A stretch of 64,000 nt of DNA from Vibrio sp. 05-20-BW147. Lineage in GTDB: Bacteria > Pseudomonadota > Gammaproteobacteria > Enterobacterales > Vibrionaceae. The position numbers and the translations under genes were made by a program. Positions 16,962 to 25,833 of the stretch are shown piece by piece; positions within the stretch are counted from its first letter, which is position 1, and each line of letters starts with the position of its first letter. The stretch covers positions 124,001 to 188,000 of the forward strand of contig NZ_SZTO01000006.1 of NCBI RefSeq assembly GCF_013369385.1, read 5' to 3'. A model generated the notes under the pieces. The model ran no database searches. It saw nothing but the letters and a program-made list of their open reading frames with translations, and was not told where the DNA came from.

Positions 16962-17642
16962 ATGAAATCAAACAAAAGTTTACTCAGCAACGTACTGCTC
17001 AATATCGTTATCCCCGTTGTTATTCTCAGTAAGATGAGCGGCGAAGATAGCCTAGGACCAACTTGGGCTCTCATCATAGCGCTAGCTTTTCCGCTTTTGT
17101 TTGGAATTCATAGCTTCACTCAAGAACGTAAAGTGAACTTTTATTCCGCCTTAGGCTTAATTAGCGTATTGCTGACTGGCGGTATAGGGTTATTGCAGTT
17201 AGATCCCGCTTACGTCGCTATTAAAGAAGCCGCAATTCCTGGGCTCATTTTTGTCGTGATCATTATTAGCAATCTTATTGGTTATCCTTTGGTGCGTAAG
17301 ATGCTGTTAAATGAAGATATTGTCGATTTAGAAAAGTTGCAGAGCGCGCTCACTACCGATGAGAAGAAACATCAATTTGAACAAAAAGTAAACACAAGTT
17401 CTTACTTAGTTGCCTTATCATTTCTTATCTCATCGGTATTGAACTACGTACTGGCGAAATGGATTGTCACGAGTCCTGCAGGAACTGCGGCTTTCAATGA
17501 AGAGATAGGGAAAATGACCGCATTGAGCTTTCCCGTCATCTCGATTCCTGTCACGATCATCATGATGGGGGCGCTGTTCTATCTATTTAGAAGCTTATCT
17601 CAGATAACTGGTTATAAAATTGAAGAGTTTATGCGTCACTGA
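16962..17642 (+). CDS. Integral membrane protein of unknown function (VC0807-like)
   Basis: 226 residues with about six hydrophobic segments: residues 8-24, 34-50, 60-78, 90-108, 146-164 and 190-212. Between segments four and five is a charged cytoplasmic stretch (DIVDLEKLQSALTTDEKKHQFEQK). It resembles the conserved Vibrio/Shewanella membrane proteins annotated as VC0807 family, a name without a known function; I recognise this from memory only. It is a single gene with a terminator 40 bases downstream. No catalytic motif is seen. Confidence 0.75.
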   Translation: MKSNKSLLSNVLLNIVIPVVILSKMSGEDSLGPTWALIIALAFPLLFGIHSFTQERKVNFYSALGLISVLLTGGIGLLQLDPAYVAIKEAAIPGLIFVVIIISNLIGYPLVRKMLLNEDIVDLEKLQSALTTDEKKHQFEQKVNTSSYLVALSFLISSVLNYVLAKWIVTSPAGTAAFNEEIGKMTALSFPVISIPVTIIMMGALFYLFRSLSQITGYKIEEFMRH

Positions 17643-17681
17643 GTTTTAGTAACAGCATTCCCTTTCCGAGCGAACTAATCT

Positions 17682-17707
17682 AAGCACCTCTTAAGCGGTG
17701 CTTTTTG
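17682..17707 (+). terminator. Terminator after VC0807-like gene
   Basis: AAGCACC / GGTGCTT stem then TTTTG on the plus strand. Confidence 0.8.
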
Positions 17708-17881
17708 TTGCCATAAGCATCCCGAGGCTCATTGTCAGTTAAATGTCTTTTCACTACGATACTCGCATCTTCACAACAGTTGAGTATAATGTCGCCTCCG
17801 TTTTTCTCCGCAGTCAGAAATGGCTTGCTTTTCGGAGAACGCAGATAATCGGCCTTATCAGCCAACCCTGAGGAAGTAACA

Positions 17882-18844
17882 TTGAACACGCTTTATCTTT
17901 CTGCCCTAGAGCAAAAAGACATCGATCAAGCCAAAGAGATTCTCGCCAGCGGTGAGCTCGTGGCGATCCCAACTGAAACGGTTTACGGCTTAGCCGCAGA
18001 TGCCACCAATCCAGACGCTGTAAAAAAGATCTTTGCTGCGAAAGGAAGACCTGCCGATCACCCTTTGATTGTGCATATTGGCCGTGTGGAGCAATTGACC
18101 GATTGGGCGATCGACATTCCTCAAGAAGCGTATACTTTGGCGCAAGCCTACTGGCCAGGCCCAGTTACCTTGCTGTTGAAAAAAGCGCCTCATGTTACTC
18201 CCGTGGTTACTGGTGGCTTAGAGACCATCGGCATTCGAATGCCTGCGCATGACGTATTTGCAACCCTATTGCAATCTTCCGGTATGGCGGTTGCAGCGCC
18301 TTCAGCGAACCCTTACAAAAAACTGAGCCCCACTTCAGCCAAACACGTCATGAATTCACTCGGTGGCAAAATTTCGGCCGTATTAGATGGAGGCGACTGC
18401 GCTCACGGGCTTGAGTCGACGATTGTCGATCTAACCGAAAAACCTTTCCGTATTTTACGTACCGGCCCAGTGACCGCCGCCCAACTCTCTGCCACGTTGG
18501 GCGAGGAAGTGAGTTCTCCGGTTAGCCATAATGTTGCGGTACCCGGTAATGTCACCAGCCACTACCAACCCAATACCCGCGTTCGTTTGGTTCAAGCTAG
18601 CGATTTGGCACTGATTGGGGATAAGAAGATCGCCTACCTTCACTACACACCGTTCACTGCGCAAGAGAATGTCGAAGCCAGACAGATGCCTTCTTCCGTC
18701 GCCGAATACTCGCATGACTTATATCGCACACTCGATGAAGCGGACAAATGGGGCTGTGAGGAAATTTGGGTAGAAAGACCACCGGTGACCGAAAGCTGGT
18801 TTGCCGTTCATGACCGGCTCAATCGAGCACAATCAAAACTTTGA
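17882..18844 (+). CDS. Threonylcarbamoyl-AMP synthase, long Sua5/YwlC form
   Basis: Makes threonylcarbamoyl-AMP from threonine, bicarbonate and ATP for the t6A37 modification of ANN-decoding tRNAs; cytoplasmic. 320 residues: a YrdC domain (about 10-200) with the signatures IPTETVYGLAADATN, KGRPADHPL and SANPYKKLSPTSA, then a C-terminal Sua5 domain (about 220-318). Enterobacteria use the short TsaC/YrdC, so this long form may be a second copy. The start is a TTG at 17882 placed eight bases after AGGAAG; no suitable ATG exists. A TATAAT at 17784-17789 region is a plausible -10. Confidence 0.92.
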   Translation: MNTLYLSALEQKDIDQAKEILASGELVAIPTETVYGLAADATNPDAVKKIFAAKGRPADHPLIVHIGRVEQLTDWAIDIPQEAYTLAQAYWPGPVTLLLKKAPHVTPVVTGGLETIGIRMPAHDVFATLLQSSGMAVAAPSANPYKKLSPTSAKHVMNSLGGKISAVLDGGDCAHGLESTIVDLTEKPFRILRTGPVTAAQLSATLGEEVSSPVSHNVAVPGNVTSHYQPNTRVRLVQASDLALIGDKKIAYLHYTPFTAQENVEARQMPSSVAEYSHDLYRTLDEADKWGCEEIWVERPPVTESWFAVHDRLNRAQSKL

Positions 18845-18863
18845 TTTAAAAGAGAATAACCAG

Positions 18864-18893
18864 AAAACCCAGCCGCTATCGCTGGGTTTTCTT
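18864..18893 (+). terminator. Terminator of sua5-type gene
   Basis: AAAACCCAGC / GCTGGGTTTT stem with a seven-base loop, followed by CTTT. Confidence 0.85.
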
Positions 18894-18992
18894 TATGTAT
18901 TTTTCCCACTTTTTCCGTCGCTGGTTCTGCTTTTTGAGCATTAGGATCATCATGTTCCAAATGCTTTAGGTACATGATGATCTAAATGCTTC

Positions 18993-19151
18993 TTAAGCTG
19001 TACACATCACCATTGCTGAGTCACCGCTCGACAACTGAACGGTTTTGTAAAATCCACGCAAGAACCCATCAGCACACTTGATTCGCGCCATAGACAGGCG
19101 TATTAACATCTCTTTATCGCATACCCCTTCTGGACAGTGACCGTGCAACAT
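18993..19151 (-). CDS. Possible small protein, antisense to the dedA start
   Basis: 52 residues from the ATG at 19151 (MLHGHCPEGVCDKEMLIRLS..), ending SAMVMCTA. It fills most of the otherwise empty stretch before the dedA-like gene and overlaps its first codons on the other strand. The composition, with spaced Cys residues and a charged amphipathic middle, looks more protein-like than a chance frame, but the ribosome site is weak (GTTGAG) and I recognise no family. Low confidence. Confidence 0.3.
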   Translation of the reverse strand: MLHGHCPEGVCDKEMLIRLSMARIKCADGFLRGFYKTVQLSSGDSAMVMCTA

Positions 19152-19751
19152 CTCAACCAACTGCTGATTTCTATGCAACCTTTGTTGGAACAATATGGCT
19201 ACCTAGCGTTGATCGTCAGCATAGTGCTTGAGGGCGTTGGCGTACCGATGCCAGGGCAATCGCTAATGATCGCGGCATCCATCCTCTCTTCTGATGGTGT
19301 GATGAATTTTTATTGGGTGATGCTCGTCTCTTGGTTGAGCTGTTTTATCGGCAACAGCTGTGGTTACTTGTTGGGTTACCACTTTGAGTCTTGGTTGGAT
19401 AAAAAAGGCTACATTTCAGGTGCTAAGTTTCACAAGCTGCAACAGGCCATTCAAAAATATGGCCCAGCTTGCCTAGTCATCAGCCGCTTTGTCGAAGGGA
19501 TGAAACAATTTATGCCACTGGCGTGTGGGATTGCCAAAATGCCCCTCAAAGAATTTCTCTTAGGCAACCTTCTCGCCACCAGCATTTGGGTTGCGGTATT
19601 TGGCTTACTGACTCACTTTGCCTTCGAACATTTGCATCAAATCGCCACCTTCTATGAGCAACATCGTTACCTTATTTGGTCTTTGGGCGCACTTATCTTT
19701 GCCGCCATGCTCTACGCAGTGATAAAACATAAGCGGCAAAGTAAGATATAG
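19137..19751 (+). CDS. DedA-family membrane protein
   Basis: 204 residues, inner-membrane protein of the DedA/VTT superfamily, some members of which flip undecaprenyl phosphate or phosphatidylethanolamine or support proton homeostasis. Family marks are the N-terminal E-G-x-x-x-P motif (LEGVGVPMPGQS, near residue 30), a re-entrant GNSCGYLLGY segment and the conserved R-F-x-x-G motif (SRFVEGMKQFMPLACG). The GTG at 19137 gives full length, but its ribosome site is poor; ATG at 19173 would cut 12 residues. The substrate of this member cannot be told. Confidence 0.88.
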   Translation: MTVQHLNQLLISMQPLLEQYGYLALIVSIVLEGVGVPMPGQSLMIAASILSSDGVMNFYWVMLVSWLSCFIGNSCGYLLGYHFESWLDKKGYISGAKFHKLQQAIQKYGPACLVISRFVEGMKQFMPLACGIAKMPLKEFLLGNLLATSIWVAVFGLLTHFAFEHLHQIATFYEQHRYLIWSLGALIFAAMLYAVIKHKRQSKI

Positions 19752-19760
19752 CGTTTAGGG

Positions 19761-20738
19761 TTATCGCGTCATTTTCTTTACAAACACCACCACAAACAAA
19801 GCCATAGTAAAGCTGCCAAGAAAGGCCTCTAGTGCCGCAACAAAACGCGCCACTCCAACCGGTGAGATATCTCCGTAACCAAGCGTGGTAAAGGTGACGA
19901 CACTAAAATAGACCGCGTTGAGAAACTCGAGTAGATAGAATTTCCAGCCTGTAACGTCGGCATAAATGGGGTTGGCTGAAGTGGTGTCTAAGAAAAAGTA
20001 GGCACCAGCGCTGGTGAAAATCAAAAAGAGTGAAAAAAGCACCACTCTCAATGGGTCTTCACCATAGCCACAAAAGAGATCGACGATCTTAGATAAAATA
20101 CGCTGCAAGCTGAATTTTGCCATTTGATAGCGTCGAAAACGCATTTCCTTTTTGAAAAACAATCCAGCGGTTTCAAACAACCCTTGTTTTTCACACTGCT
20201 TACGCACCCCTCGGCAGACTTCTTCAGCCTCTTGCCATAGTGAACGCGCTTTTTTTTTGTCGCCTTTTTTCATCGCAACTCGCGCTTCTTGCTCTTGTTT
20301 GAGCTCCTCCCCCCACTCGATATTTTCGAGACGGGCACGCGCCAAGTCCGCTCCGAGTAAATTGCAACCCTCTAGTTTTGCGCAGTGCAAATTGGCACAC
20401 ACCAATTTGCTCTTCATCAGTGAAGAACCGCGTAAATCTAAGCAAAAAAAATGAGCATCACTTAAGTCTGCGCGATAGAAATCGGCACCTCGACACTGAA
20501 ACCCAACCTTGCTACCACGGTTAACCAAATTGAGATCAACCAAGTTTGTTTTTGCCAACTGAAATCCGTCTAAAGGTTTACCTTCTGCTGCCCATTGCTC
20601 AACCTGCGACTTTACGTCGTCATTGCTTTTATCGACTTTGGGATCGTGCCAGTAACAAAGACCAGACTCCCCACACGGTTGATCGCAGCACCAGCCATCA
20701 GGATTTTGATAGCTGCATCGGCCTTTTTCTGACTTCAT
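19761..20738 (-). CDS. Pentapeptide-repeat protein fused to two-TM potassium channel
   Basis: 325 residues in four parts. Residues 8-31 hold Cys8, Cys17, Cys18, Cys22, Cys28 and His31, a possible small metal-binding knot. Residues 57-140 are A(D/N)LXX-type pentapeptide repeats (KTNLVDLNL, RGADFYRADLSDAHF, CANLHCAKLEGCNLLGADL). A basic helical linker runs to about 220. The C-terminus is a two-helix ion channel: TM1 at 231-250, pore helix, selectivity filter TTLGYGD (284-290) and TM2 at 300-320. The filter indicates K+ selectivity. Pentapeptide solenoid plus pore suggests a gated channel, ligand unknown. Ribosome site GAGGGGC precedes the ATG. Confidence 0.88.
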   Translation of the reverse strand: MKSEKGRCSYQNPDGWCCDQPCGESGLCYWHDPKVDKSNDDVKSQVEQWAAEGKPLDGFQLAKTNLVDLNLVNRGSKVGFQCRGADFYRADLSDAHFFCLDLRGSSLMKSKLVCANLHCAKLEGCNLLGADLARARLENIEWGEELKQEQEARVAMKKGDKKKARSLWQEAEEVCRGVRKQCEKQGLFETAGLFFKKEMRFRRYQMAKFSLQRILSKIVDLFCGYGEDPLRVVLFSLFLIFTSAGAYFFLDTTSANPIYADVTGWKFYLLEFLNAVYFSVVTFTTLGYGDISPVGVARFVAALEAFLGSFTMALFVVVFVKKMTR

Positions 20739-20812
20739 TTGCTGCCCCTCTTGTCATACCGATTTGGATTTATTTGTTATGACCACGGTATAAAAGTAAG
20801 TGTAGGAGCTAG

Positions 20813-21730
20813 TTATTGAGTTGCCACTGAATTTGAAATTTGTTGCTTAAGCCAAGTGGTAAACGCAGCGGTGCTATCGTTTTTGCTGTTGCGGATCAAA
20901 TAGTAACCCGCCTCTGCTCGGATGGGCTGAAAAGGAGAGACTAAGCGGCCGGTTTGTAACTCATCATCAATCAGCGCCATGCGTGCCATAGCAATCCCTA
21001 CGCCCGCCTCAGCAGCCGACATCGCCATATCGGTCCGGTTAAAGAAATGGCCTCTTTCGGTTGGTAAATCGAGTCGTCTCTGCGCGACCCAACTAAGCCA
21101 TTCATAATCCCTTGGTGCGTTTTCCCACGGCATAGCGTCGTGCAAAAGCACCACTTGACTCCACTCATCTGCCGCATACACGGCATTGTGCAACCACGCG
21201 TGTGTTTGCAAGTATCTGGGATTCATCACAGGCAGCAAATATTCATCCAATAGCAACTCGGTATTGGCTTGACGAAACGGGTGTGGGCGGTAATCAATCG
21301 CGAGGTCAAAATCTCGCGTATCACTGTTCACCAACGCGCCTTCGGCAAAAATTTGGATTTGAATATCGGGGTACTGCTGGTGAAAGCTTTCCAATTTTGG
21401 CACCAGCCATTTGAAGGCAAAAGAAGGAGTCAATTTAAGACGCACTTCCTGTGGGCGATTCTGCTCTTGCTTTAAACGTTGGATTTCCGCTGCCATTTCC
21501 CCAAAGTGCAACGCGGCACATTGATGAAGTTGCCGACCTTTCTCCGTAAAGCGAATACCGCGAGAGTGCCGTTCAAACAAACTAAAACCAAGTTGCTGTT
21601 CTAGCTGTAATAGCTGCTGGCTCACCGCACCAGTGGTTAAACAAAGTTGCCTTGCTGCCTCGGTTAAACTGGGGTACTTACCTACTTCCACAAAAGTATG
21701 CAGTGCCGATACATAAGTGCTTTTGATCAT
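20813..21730 (-). CDS. LysR-family regulator (GcvA-like), next to dadA
   Basis: 305 residues from the ATG at 21730. The N-terminal winged HTH is clear (SLTEAARQLCLTTGAVSQQLLQLEQQLGFSLFERHSRGI), with the motif L-T-x-x-A-V-S-x-Q-L of the GcvA/AmpR-type branch, followed by the periplasmic-binding-like effector domain. An upstream frame to 21814 is open but would precede the usual start by 28 residues. It is divergent from dadA with about 110 bases between, so it probably controls that gene and perhaps the alanine symporter; effector likely an amino acid. Confidence 0.9.
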   Translation of the reverse strand: MIKSTYVSALHTFVEVGKYPSLTEAARQLCLTTGAVSQQLLQLEQQLGFSLFERHSRGIRFTEKGRQLHQCAALHFGEMAAEIQRLKQEQNRPQEVRLKLTPSFAFKWLVPKLESFHQQYPDIQIQIFAEGALVNSDTRDFDLAIDYRPHPFRQANTELLLDEYLLPVMNPRYLQTHAWLHNAVYAADEWSQVVLLHDAMPWENAPRDYEWLSWVAQRRLDLPTERGHFFNRTDMAMSAAEAGVGIAMARMALIDDELQTGRLVSPFQPIRAEAGYYLIRNSKNDSTAAFTTWLKQQISNSVATQ

Positions 21731-21839
21731 TTTTGCCCACTTGCGTTTAGTTTTTCTATAAGCAGCAATTAATTTATATCGATTGTTACCAAGTTGTAAA
21801 CCTAAGAAACTCACGCTGTTTCTAATCAGGAGAAAATCG

Positions 21840-23093
21840 ATGAAAGCAGTGGTATTGGGCAGTGGTGTGGTTGGCTTGATGAGCGCGTGGTATCTACAAA
21901 AAGCGGGCTATCAGGTGACCGTTGTCGACCGCCAAGCACGCAGCGCGGAAGAAACCAGTTTTGCCAATGCAGGGCAGATCTCTTACGGCTACTCTTCGCC
22001 TTGGGCTGCACCGGGCATTCCACAAAAAGCGCTTCGCTGGCTGATGGAAGAGCACGCGCCACTGAAAATCAAACCCTCTCTTGATCCTCAACTGCTGAAA
22101 TGGGCGACACAAATGTTGGCCAACTGCCAACTCAGTCGTTATCAAGTGAACAAAGCGAGGATGCTGGCAATTGCTAATCACAGCCGTGAATGCCTTAGCC
22201 AACTTCGCCAAGAGCACGATATAGAATACCAAGGCCGCCAACAAGGCACATTGCAGGTTTTTCGTACGCAAAAGCAGTTGATCGCCATTGAAAAAGACAT
22301 CGCACTGCTTGAGCAAAGTGGTACGCGCTATCAACGTATGAGTGTCGATGAGTGCATTAAGCAAGAGCCGGGGTTGGCAGCCGTAAGCCATAAGCTGACG
22401 GGCGGTCTTTACCTGCCTGACGATGAAACGGGCGATTGCTATTTGTTTTGCCAACAGATGACGGAACTGGCACAACAGCAAGGCGTGACTTTTTTGTTCA
22501 ATACGAACGTGAAGAAAGTCAATACTCAAGGTAACCAAGTAGTGAGTGTGTCTACTGATGCTGGCGAATTGCAAGCGGATGTATACGTGGTGGCCATGGG
22601 CAGTTATTCCACCGCAATACTGGCACAACTAGGGATCACGATACCGGTTTATCCGGTCAAAGGTTATTCACTGACCGTTCCGATCACCGATGAAAGCCAA
22701 GCTCCGGTTTCTACGGTCATGGATGAAACCTATAAAGTGGCGCTGACACGATTTGATGACCGTATCCGCGTGGCAGGCACGGCAGAGCTCGCGGGGTTCG
22801 ATCCTGCAATTCCTGAGAAACGTAAAGCAACCATTTCTATGGTGGTGAACGATCTTTTCCCTCATAGCGGTGATTTTGCTAAGGCGGAATTCTGGACAGG
22901 TTTTCGCCCTATGACACCAGACGGCACACCACTCATCGGTAAAACCCCGCTCAAGAATCTTTACACCAATACCGGACATGGCACCTTAGGTTGGACCATG
23001 GCGTGTGGCTCAGGTCACTTGCTAAGCCAAATCATCACCGGCGAGCAAACGGAGAGTCAGGCAGGGTTGGATCTCTTCCGCTACGCCAGCTAA
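21840..23093 (+). CDS. dadA: D-amino acid dehydrogenase, small subunit type
   Basis: FAD-dependent membrane-associated enzyme that oxidises D-alanine and other D-amino acids to 2-oxo acids and ammonia, passing electrons to quinone. 417 residues from the ATG at 21840 after AGGAGA. The dinucleotide-binding motif is VVLGSGVVGLMSAWYLQKAG at the N-terminus; other DadA marks are EETSFANAGQISYGYSSPWAAPG, and the C-terminal G-F-R-P-M-T-P-D-G-T-P motif and NTGHGTLGWTMACGSG. Its neighbours, a LysR regulator and an Na+/alanine symporter, make an alanine-use group. Confidence 0.94.
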   Translation: MKAVVLGSGVVGLMSAWYLQKAGYQVTVVDRQARSAEETSFANAGQISYGYSSPWAAPGIPQKALRWLMEEHAPLKIKPSLDPQLLKWATQMLANCQLSRYQVNKARMLAIANHSRECLSQLRQEHDIEYQGRQQGTLQVFRTQKQLIAIEKDIALLEQSGTRYQRMSVDECIKQEPGLAAVSHKLTGGLYLPDDETGDCYLFCQQMTELAQQQGVTFLFNTNVKKVNTQGNQVVSVSTDAGELQADVYVVAMGSYSTAILAQLGITIPVYPVKGYSLTVPITDESQAPVSTVMDETYKVALTRFDDRIRVAGTAELAGFDPAIPEKRKATISMVVNDLFPHSGDFAKAEFWTGFRPMTPDGTPLIGKTPLKNLYTNTGHGTLGWTMACGSGHLLSQIITGEQTESQAGLDLFRYAS

Positions 23094-23152
23094 CCCAACA
23101 CGCAATAAAGTGGCCAGATAAGCCATTAGAGGATTTATCTAAAATTTCCCAA

Positions 23153-23197
23153 CATCGCAGAACCCATCTTATACAAAAGATGAATGGTTCTGCGATG
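23153..23197. repeat. Long stem-loop between dadA and alanine symporter
   Basis: Outer stem CATCGCAGAACC / GGTTCTGCGATG (12 bp) and inner stem CATCTT / AAGATG around ATACAA, with a three-base AAT bulge. No T-run follows on either strand, so it is not a standard terminator. The rest of the 320-base gap is AT-rich with no gene seen. Confidence 0.7.
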
Positions 23198-23413
23198 CAT
23201 TATTCTGCAATAAAAGTAAATAGCCACCGATATCCCGCATCTTGTTCTATACAGCGTTTTTCCCACTTTCCATTTAACAATTTATTAGCATTTTGTGTTC
23301 ACAGTCACGAAGGTGATATGTTTTGGATATTTTAATTAACAATTGCATTACAAAAAGATTAATATACCGAACAGAAAACAAACAACACAAACATCTAACA
23401 GGGAAAAATACTC

Positions 23414-24955
23414 ATGCAGTCTTTAGTTGATTTTCTGAATGGAATTATCTGGAGCCCGGTGCTGATTTATCTGTGCTTGGGCGCTGGTCTGTTCTACTCC
23501 ATCGTGACTCGCTTCGTTCAAGTGCGTCACTTCTTCGAAATGTGGCGCCTACTCCTTTCTGGCAAAAGCTCTTCAAAAGGGATCTCCTCTTTCCAAGCAT
23601 TAGCCGTTTCACTTTCTGGTCGCGTCGGTACAGGTAACATCGCAGGTGTCGCAGCAGCGATCGGTTTTGGTGGTCCGGGTGCGGTATTCTGGATGTGGGT
23701 TGTTGCCTTCTTTGGTGCAGCAACCGCCTATGCAGAATCCACACTGGCGCAAATCTACAAAGAAGAAGACAACGGTGAATTCCGTGGTGGCCCAGCTTAC
23801 TACATTGAAAAGGCCATGGGTCAGAAGTGGTACGCATGGATCTTTGCTATCTCTACTATCTTTGCGTGTGGCTTCCTATTACCAGGCGTGCAGTCGAACA
23901 GCATTGGTAATGCGGTTGAAGCGGCATTTGGTCCTGGAGAGATGATTGAGACCGCCATCGGTACCTTCAGTTTTGCGAAAATTTTCACTGGTACGGTCAT
24001 CTCTGTCATCCTAGCGTTCATCATTTTTGGTGGTGTAAAACGTATCGCTAACTTCACCCAAGTCGTGGTGCCATTCATGGCGCTTGCTTACGTGATCACG
24101 GCGTTTGTGATCATCCTACTCAACATTGGTGAAGTACCACGCATTGTTGCCATGATCGTGGGTGATGCCTTCACTCCGATGGCGGGCATCGGCGCTGCGA
24201 TTGGTTGGGGTGTGAAACGTGGTGTTTACTCCAACGAAGCGGGTCAAGGTACCGGTCCTCACGCAGCGGCAGCCGCCAGTGTTGATCACCCAGCGCAGCA
24301 AGGTTTGGTGCAGTCGTTCTCAATTTACATTGATACACTGCTCGTCTGTTCAGCGACCGCCTTTATGATTCTAATCACTGGCGCGTATAACGTTCATGGT
24401 GCGGAAGGTTTCCTCGTGCAGAACATCTCGGCTGAAATCGCAGCCAATGGCCCTGTGTTTACACAAATGGCAATTGAAAGTGCATTGCCAGGCGTAGGTA
24501 AACCATTCATTGCGGTTGCGCTGTTCTTCTTCGCCTTTACAACGATTCTTGCTTACTACTACATTGCAGAAACGAACATCGCGTACATTCGCCGCAGCGT
24601 GAAAGTGGAAGGCCTAATGTTCCTGCTCAAAGTGGCACTGATCGCAGTTGTGTTCTACGGCACAGTAAAAACCGCAAACTTGGCATGGGCTATGGGTGAT
24701 GTGGGCGTAGGCTTAATGGCATGGCTCAATATCGTCGGCATCTTGATCATTTTCTTCATGTCAAAACCGGCGATCAAAGCGCTGCAAGATTATGAAGAGC
24801 AACAAAAACAAGGCGTGACCGACTACACCTTCAACCCTGTAAAACTGGGTATCTCAGGAGCGACTTACTGGGAAGAGAAATACAAACGTAAAACCGGTCA
24901 AGATCCACAAACGGAAGAAAAACAAACCACCGTCGTGGAGCAGCCTTCACTCTAA
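23414..24955 (+). CDS. Sodium:alanine symporter (AGCS family)
   Basis: 513-residue inner-membrane transporter with about eleven hydrophobic segments. Family marks are SGRVGTGNIAGVAAAIGFGGPGAVFWMW (near residue 68) and the GVKRGVYSNEAGQGTGPHAAAAA stretch (near residue 267), the AGCS signature lining the substrate and Na+ path. It imports alanine, perhaps also glycine or D-alanine. It follows dadA on the same strand 320 bases away, with a hairpin between, so it may have its own promoter. The charged C-terminal tail is typical of the family. Confidence 0.93.
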   Translation: MQSLVDFLNGIIWSPVLIYLCLGAGLFYSIVTRFVQVRHFFEMWRLLLSGKSSSKGISSFQALAVSLSGRVGTGNIAGVAAAIGFGGPGAVFWMWVVAFFGAATAYAESTLAQIYKEEDNGEFRGGPAYYIEKAMGQKWYAWIFAISTIFACGFLLPGVQSNSIGNAVEAAFGPGEMIETAIGTFSFAKIFTGTVISVILAFIIFGGVKRIANFTQVVVPFMALAYVITAFVIILLNIGEVPRIVAMIVGDAFTPMAGIGAAIGWGVKRGVYSNEAGQGTGPHAAAAASVDHPAQQGLVQSFSIYIDTLLVCSATAFMILITGAYNVHGAEGFLVQNISAEIAANGPVFTQMAIESALPGVGKPFIAVALFFFAFTTILAYYYIAETNIAYIRRSVKVEGLMFLLKVALIAVVFYGTVKTANLAWAMGDVGVGLMAWLNIVGILIIFFMSKPAIKALQDYEEQQKQGVTDYTFNPVKLGISGATYWEEKYKRKTGQDPQTEEKQTTVVEQPSL

Positions 24956-25024
24956 CTTCTCAGGAAGTAAACACAACATCGTACAATAAGAAAAAGGCAG
25001 TGTTGCCCTCACGGGCAAATAAGA

Positions 25025-25053
25025 AAAGGGGTTAGCCATTGGCTAACCCCTTT
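25025..25053. terminator. Bidirectional terminator, alanine symporter and acetate transporter
   Basis: AAAGGGGTTAGCC / GGCTAACCCCTTT stem with an ATT loop between convergent genes. Confidence 0.85.
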
Positions 25054-25079
25054 CATTTCTGTTCCCAAAACGATGTGGC

Positions 25080-25673
25080 TTATGCAGCAAGCTCTTGCGC
25101 GTTCACTGCTGGTGCTTTCTTTTCACCAATAGGCAAAATAGTGCGGCCATATTCGTTGTTTAGCACTTGGGCCATAGCAAAGTAAATTGCGCTCGCACCA
25201 CAGAAGATGCCTTCAAAGCCCGCGATCGTGCCAATAAGTTCGCTGCCCGTAAAATCACGTGCTGCTAGCAGTGCAAAAAGAATGGTCAATGAACCAAACA
25301 CCACTTGTTTTGCTGTTGGGTAGCAAAGTGAGCCAATGAACATGAAACCAGTGAAAATGCCCCACAGTGCAAGGTACCAACCCATGAAATTCGCTGGGCT
25401 TGCTGGTAGGCCCATGTATGGCATCACGATCAACGCAACCAGCGTCAACCAGAATAGGCCGTAAGACGTAAACGCTGTGGTACCAAAGGTATCACCACGC
25501 TTAAAGCACATGATACCTACGATCACTTGGCTTAGACCACCATAAAAGATGCCCATTGCCAAGATCATAGAGTCAATCGGGAAGAAACCTGCATTGTGAA
25601 TGTTGAGCAGGATAGTAGTCATACCGAAACCCATTAGACCAAGTGGCGCTGGGTTAGCCAGTTTAGTAGACAT
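25080..25673 (-). CDS. satP: Acetate/succinate transporter, SatP (GPR1/FUN34/YaaH family)
   Basis: 197 residues, six-TM inner-membrane protein. The signature NPAPLGLMGFGMTT lies at residues 7-20, and the FGTTAFTSYGLFW segment in TM3 matches the family. Members form oligomeric channels or proton symporters for acetate and succinate. The ATG at 25673 is preferred; a start at 25691 would add six residues. Downstream chitinase and upstream alanine genes are not functionally linked in an obvious way, though acetate is the main product of chitin breakdown. Confidence 0.9.
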   Translation of the reverse strand: MSTKLANPAPLGLMGFGMTTILLNIHNAGFFPIDSMILAMGIFYGGLSQVIVGIMCFKRGDTFGTTAFTSYGLFWLTLVALIVMPYMGLPASPANFMGWYLALWGIFTGFMFIGSLCYPTAKQVVFGSLTILFALLAARDFTGSELIGTIAGFEGIFCGASAIYFAMAQVLNNEYGRTILPIGEKKAPAVNAQELAA

Positions 25674-25792
25674 AAACGCGTACCTTTTCAAAAATGTTTA
25701 TAAAAATTACGCGCGGATTTTAATGAAGCGTTGGATAAAAGATAGCTAGCTAAAGTGCAAACTAAGATTTCATATTAAACTGGCTGAATAAA

Positions 25793-25817
25793 CAAACTCT
25801 GGCATAGCCAGAGTTTG
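25793..25817 (-). terminator. Terminator of chitinase gene
   Basis: AAACTCTGGC / GCCAGAGTTT with an ATA loop, followed on the minus strand by TTTGTTTATT. Confidence 0.85.
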
Positions 25818-25833
25818 CTTGAGGTTGGAAAGG

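Noticed and set aside
21894..22628. 244-residue minus-strand frame inside dadA
   Set aside because: Antisense shadow of dadA, which has full family motifs.
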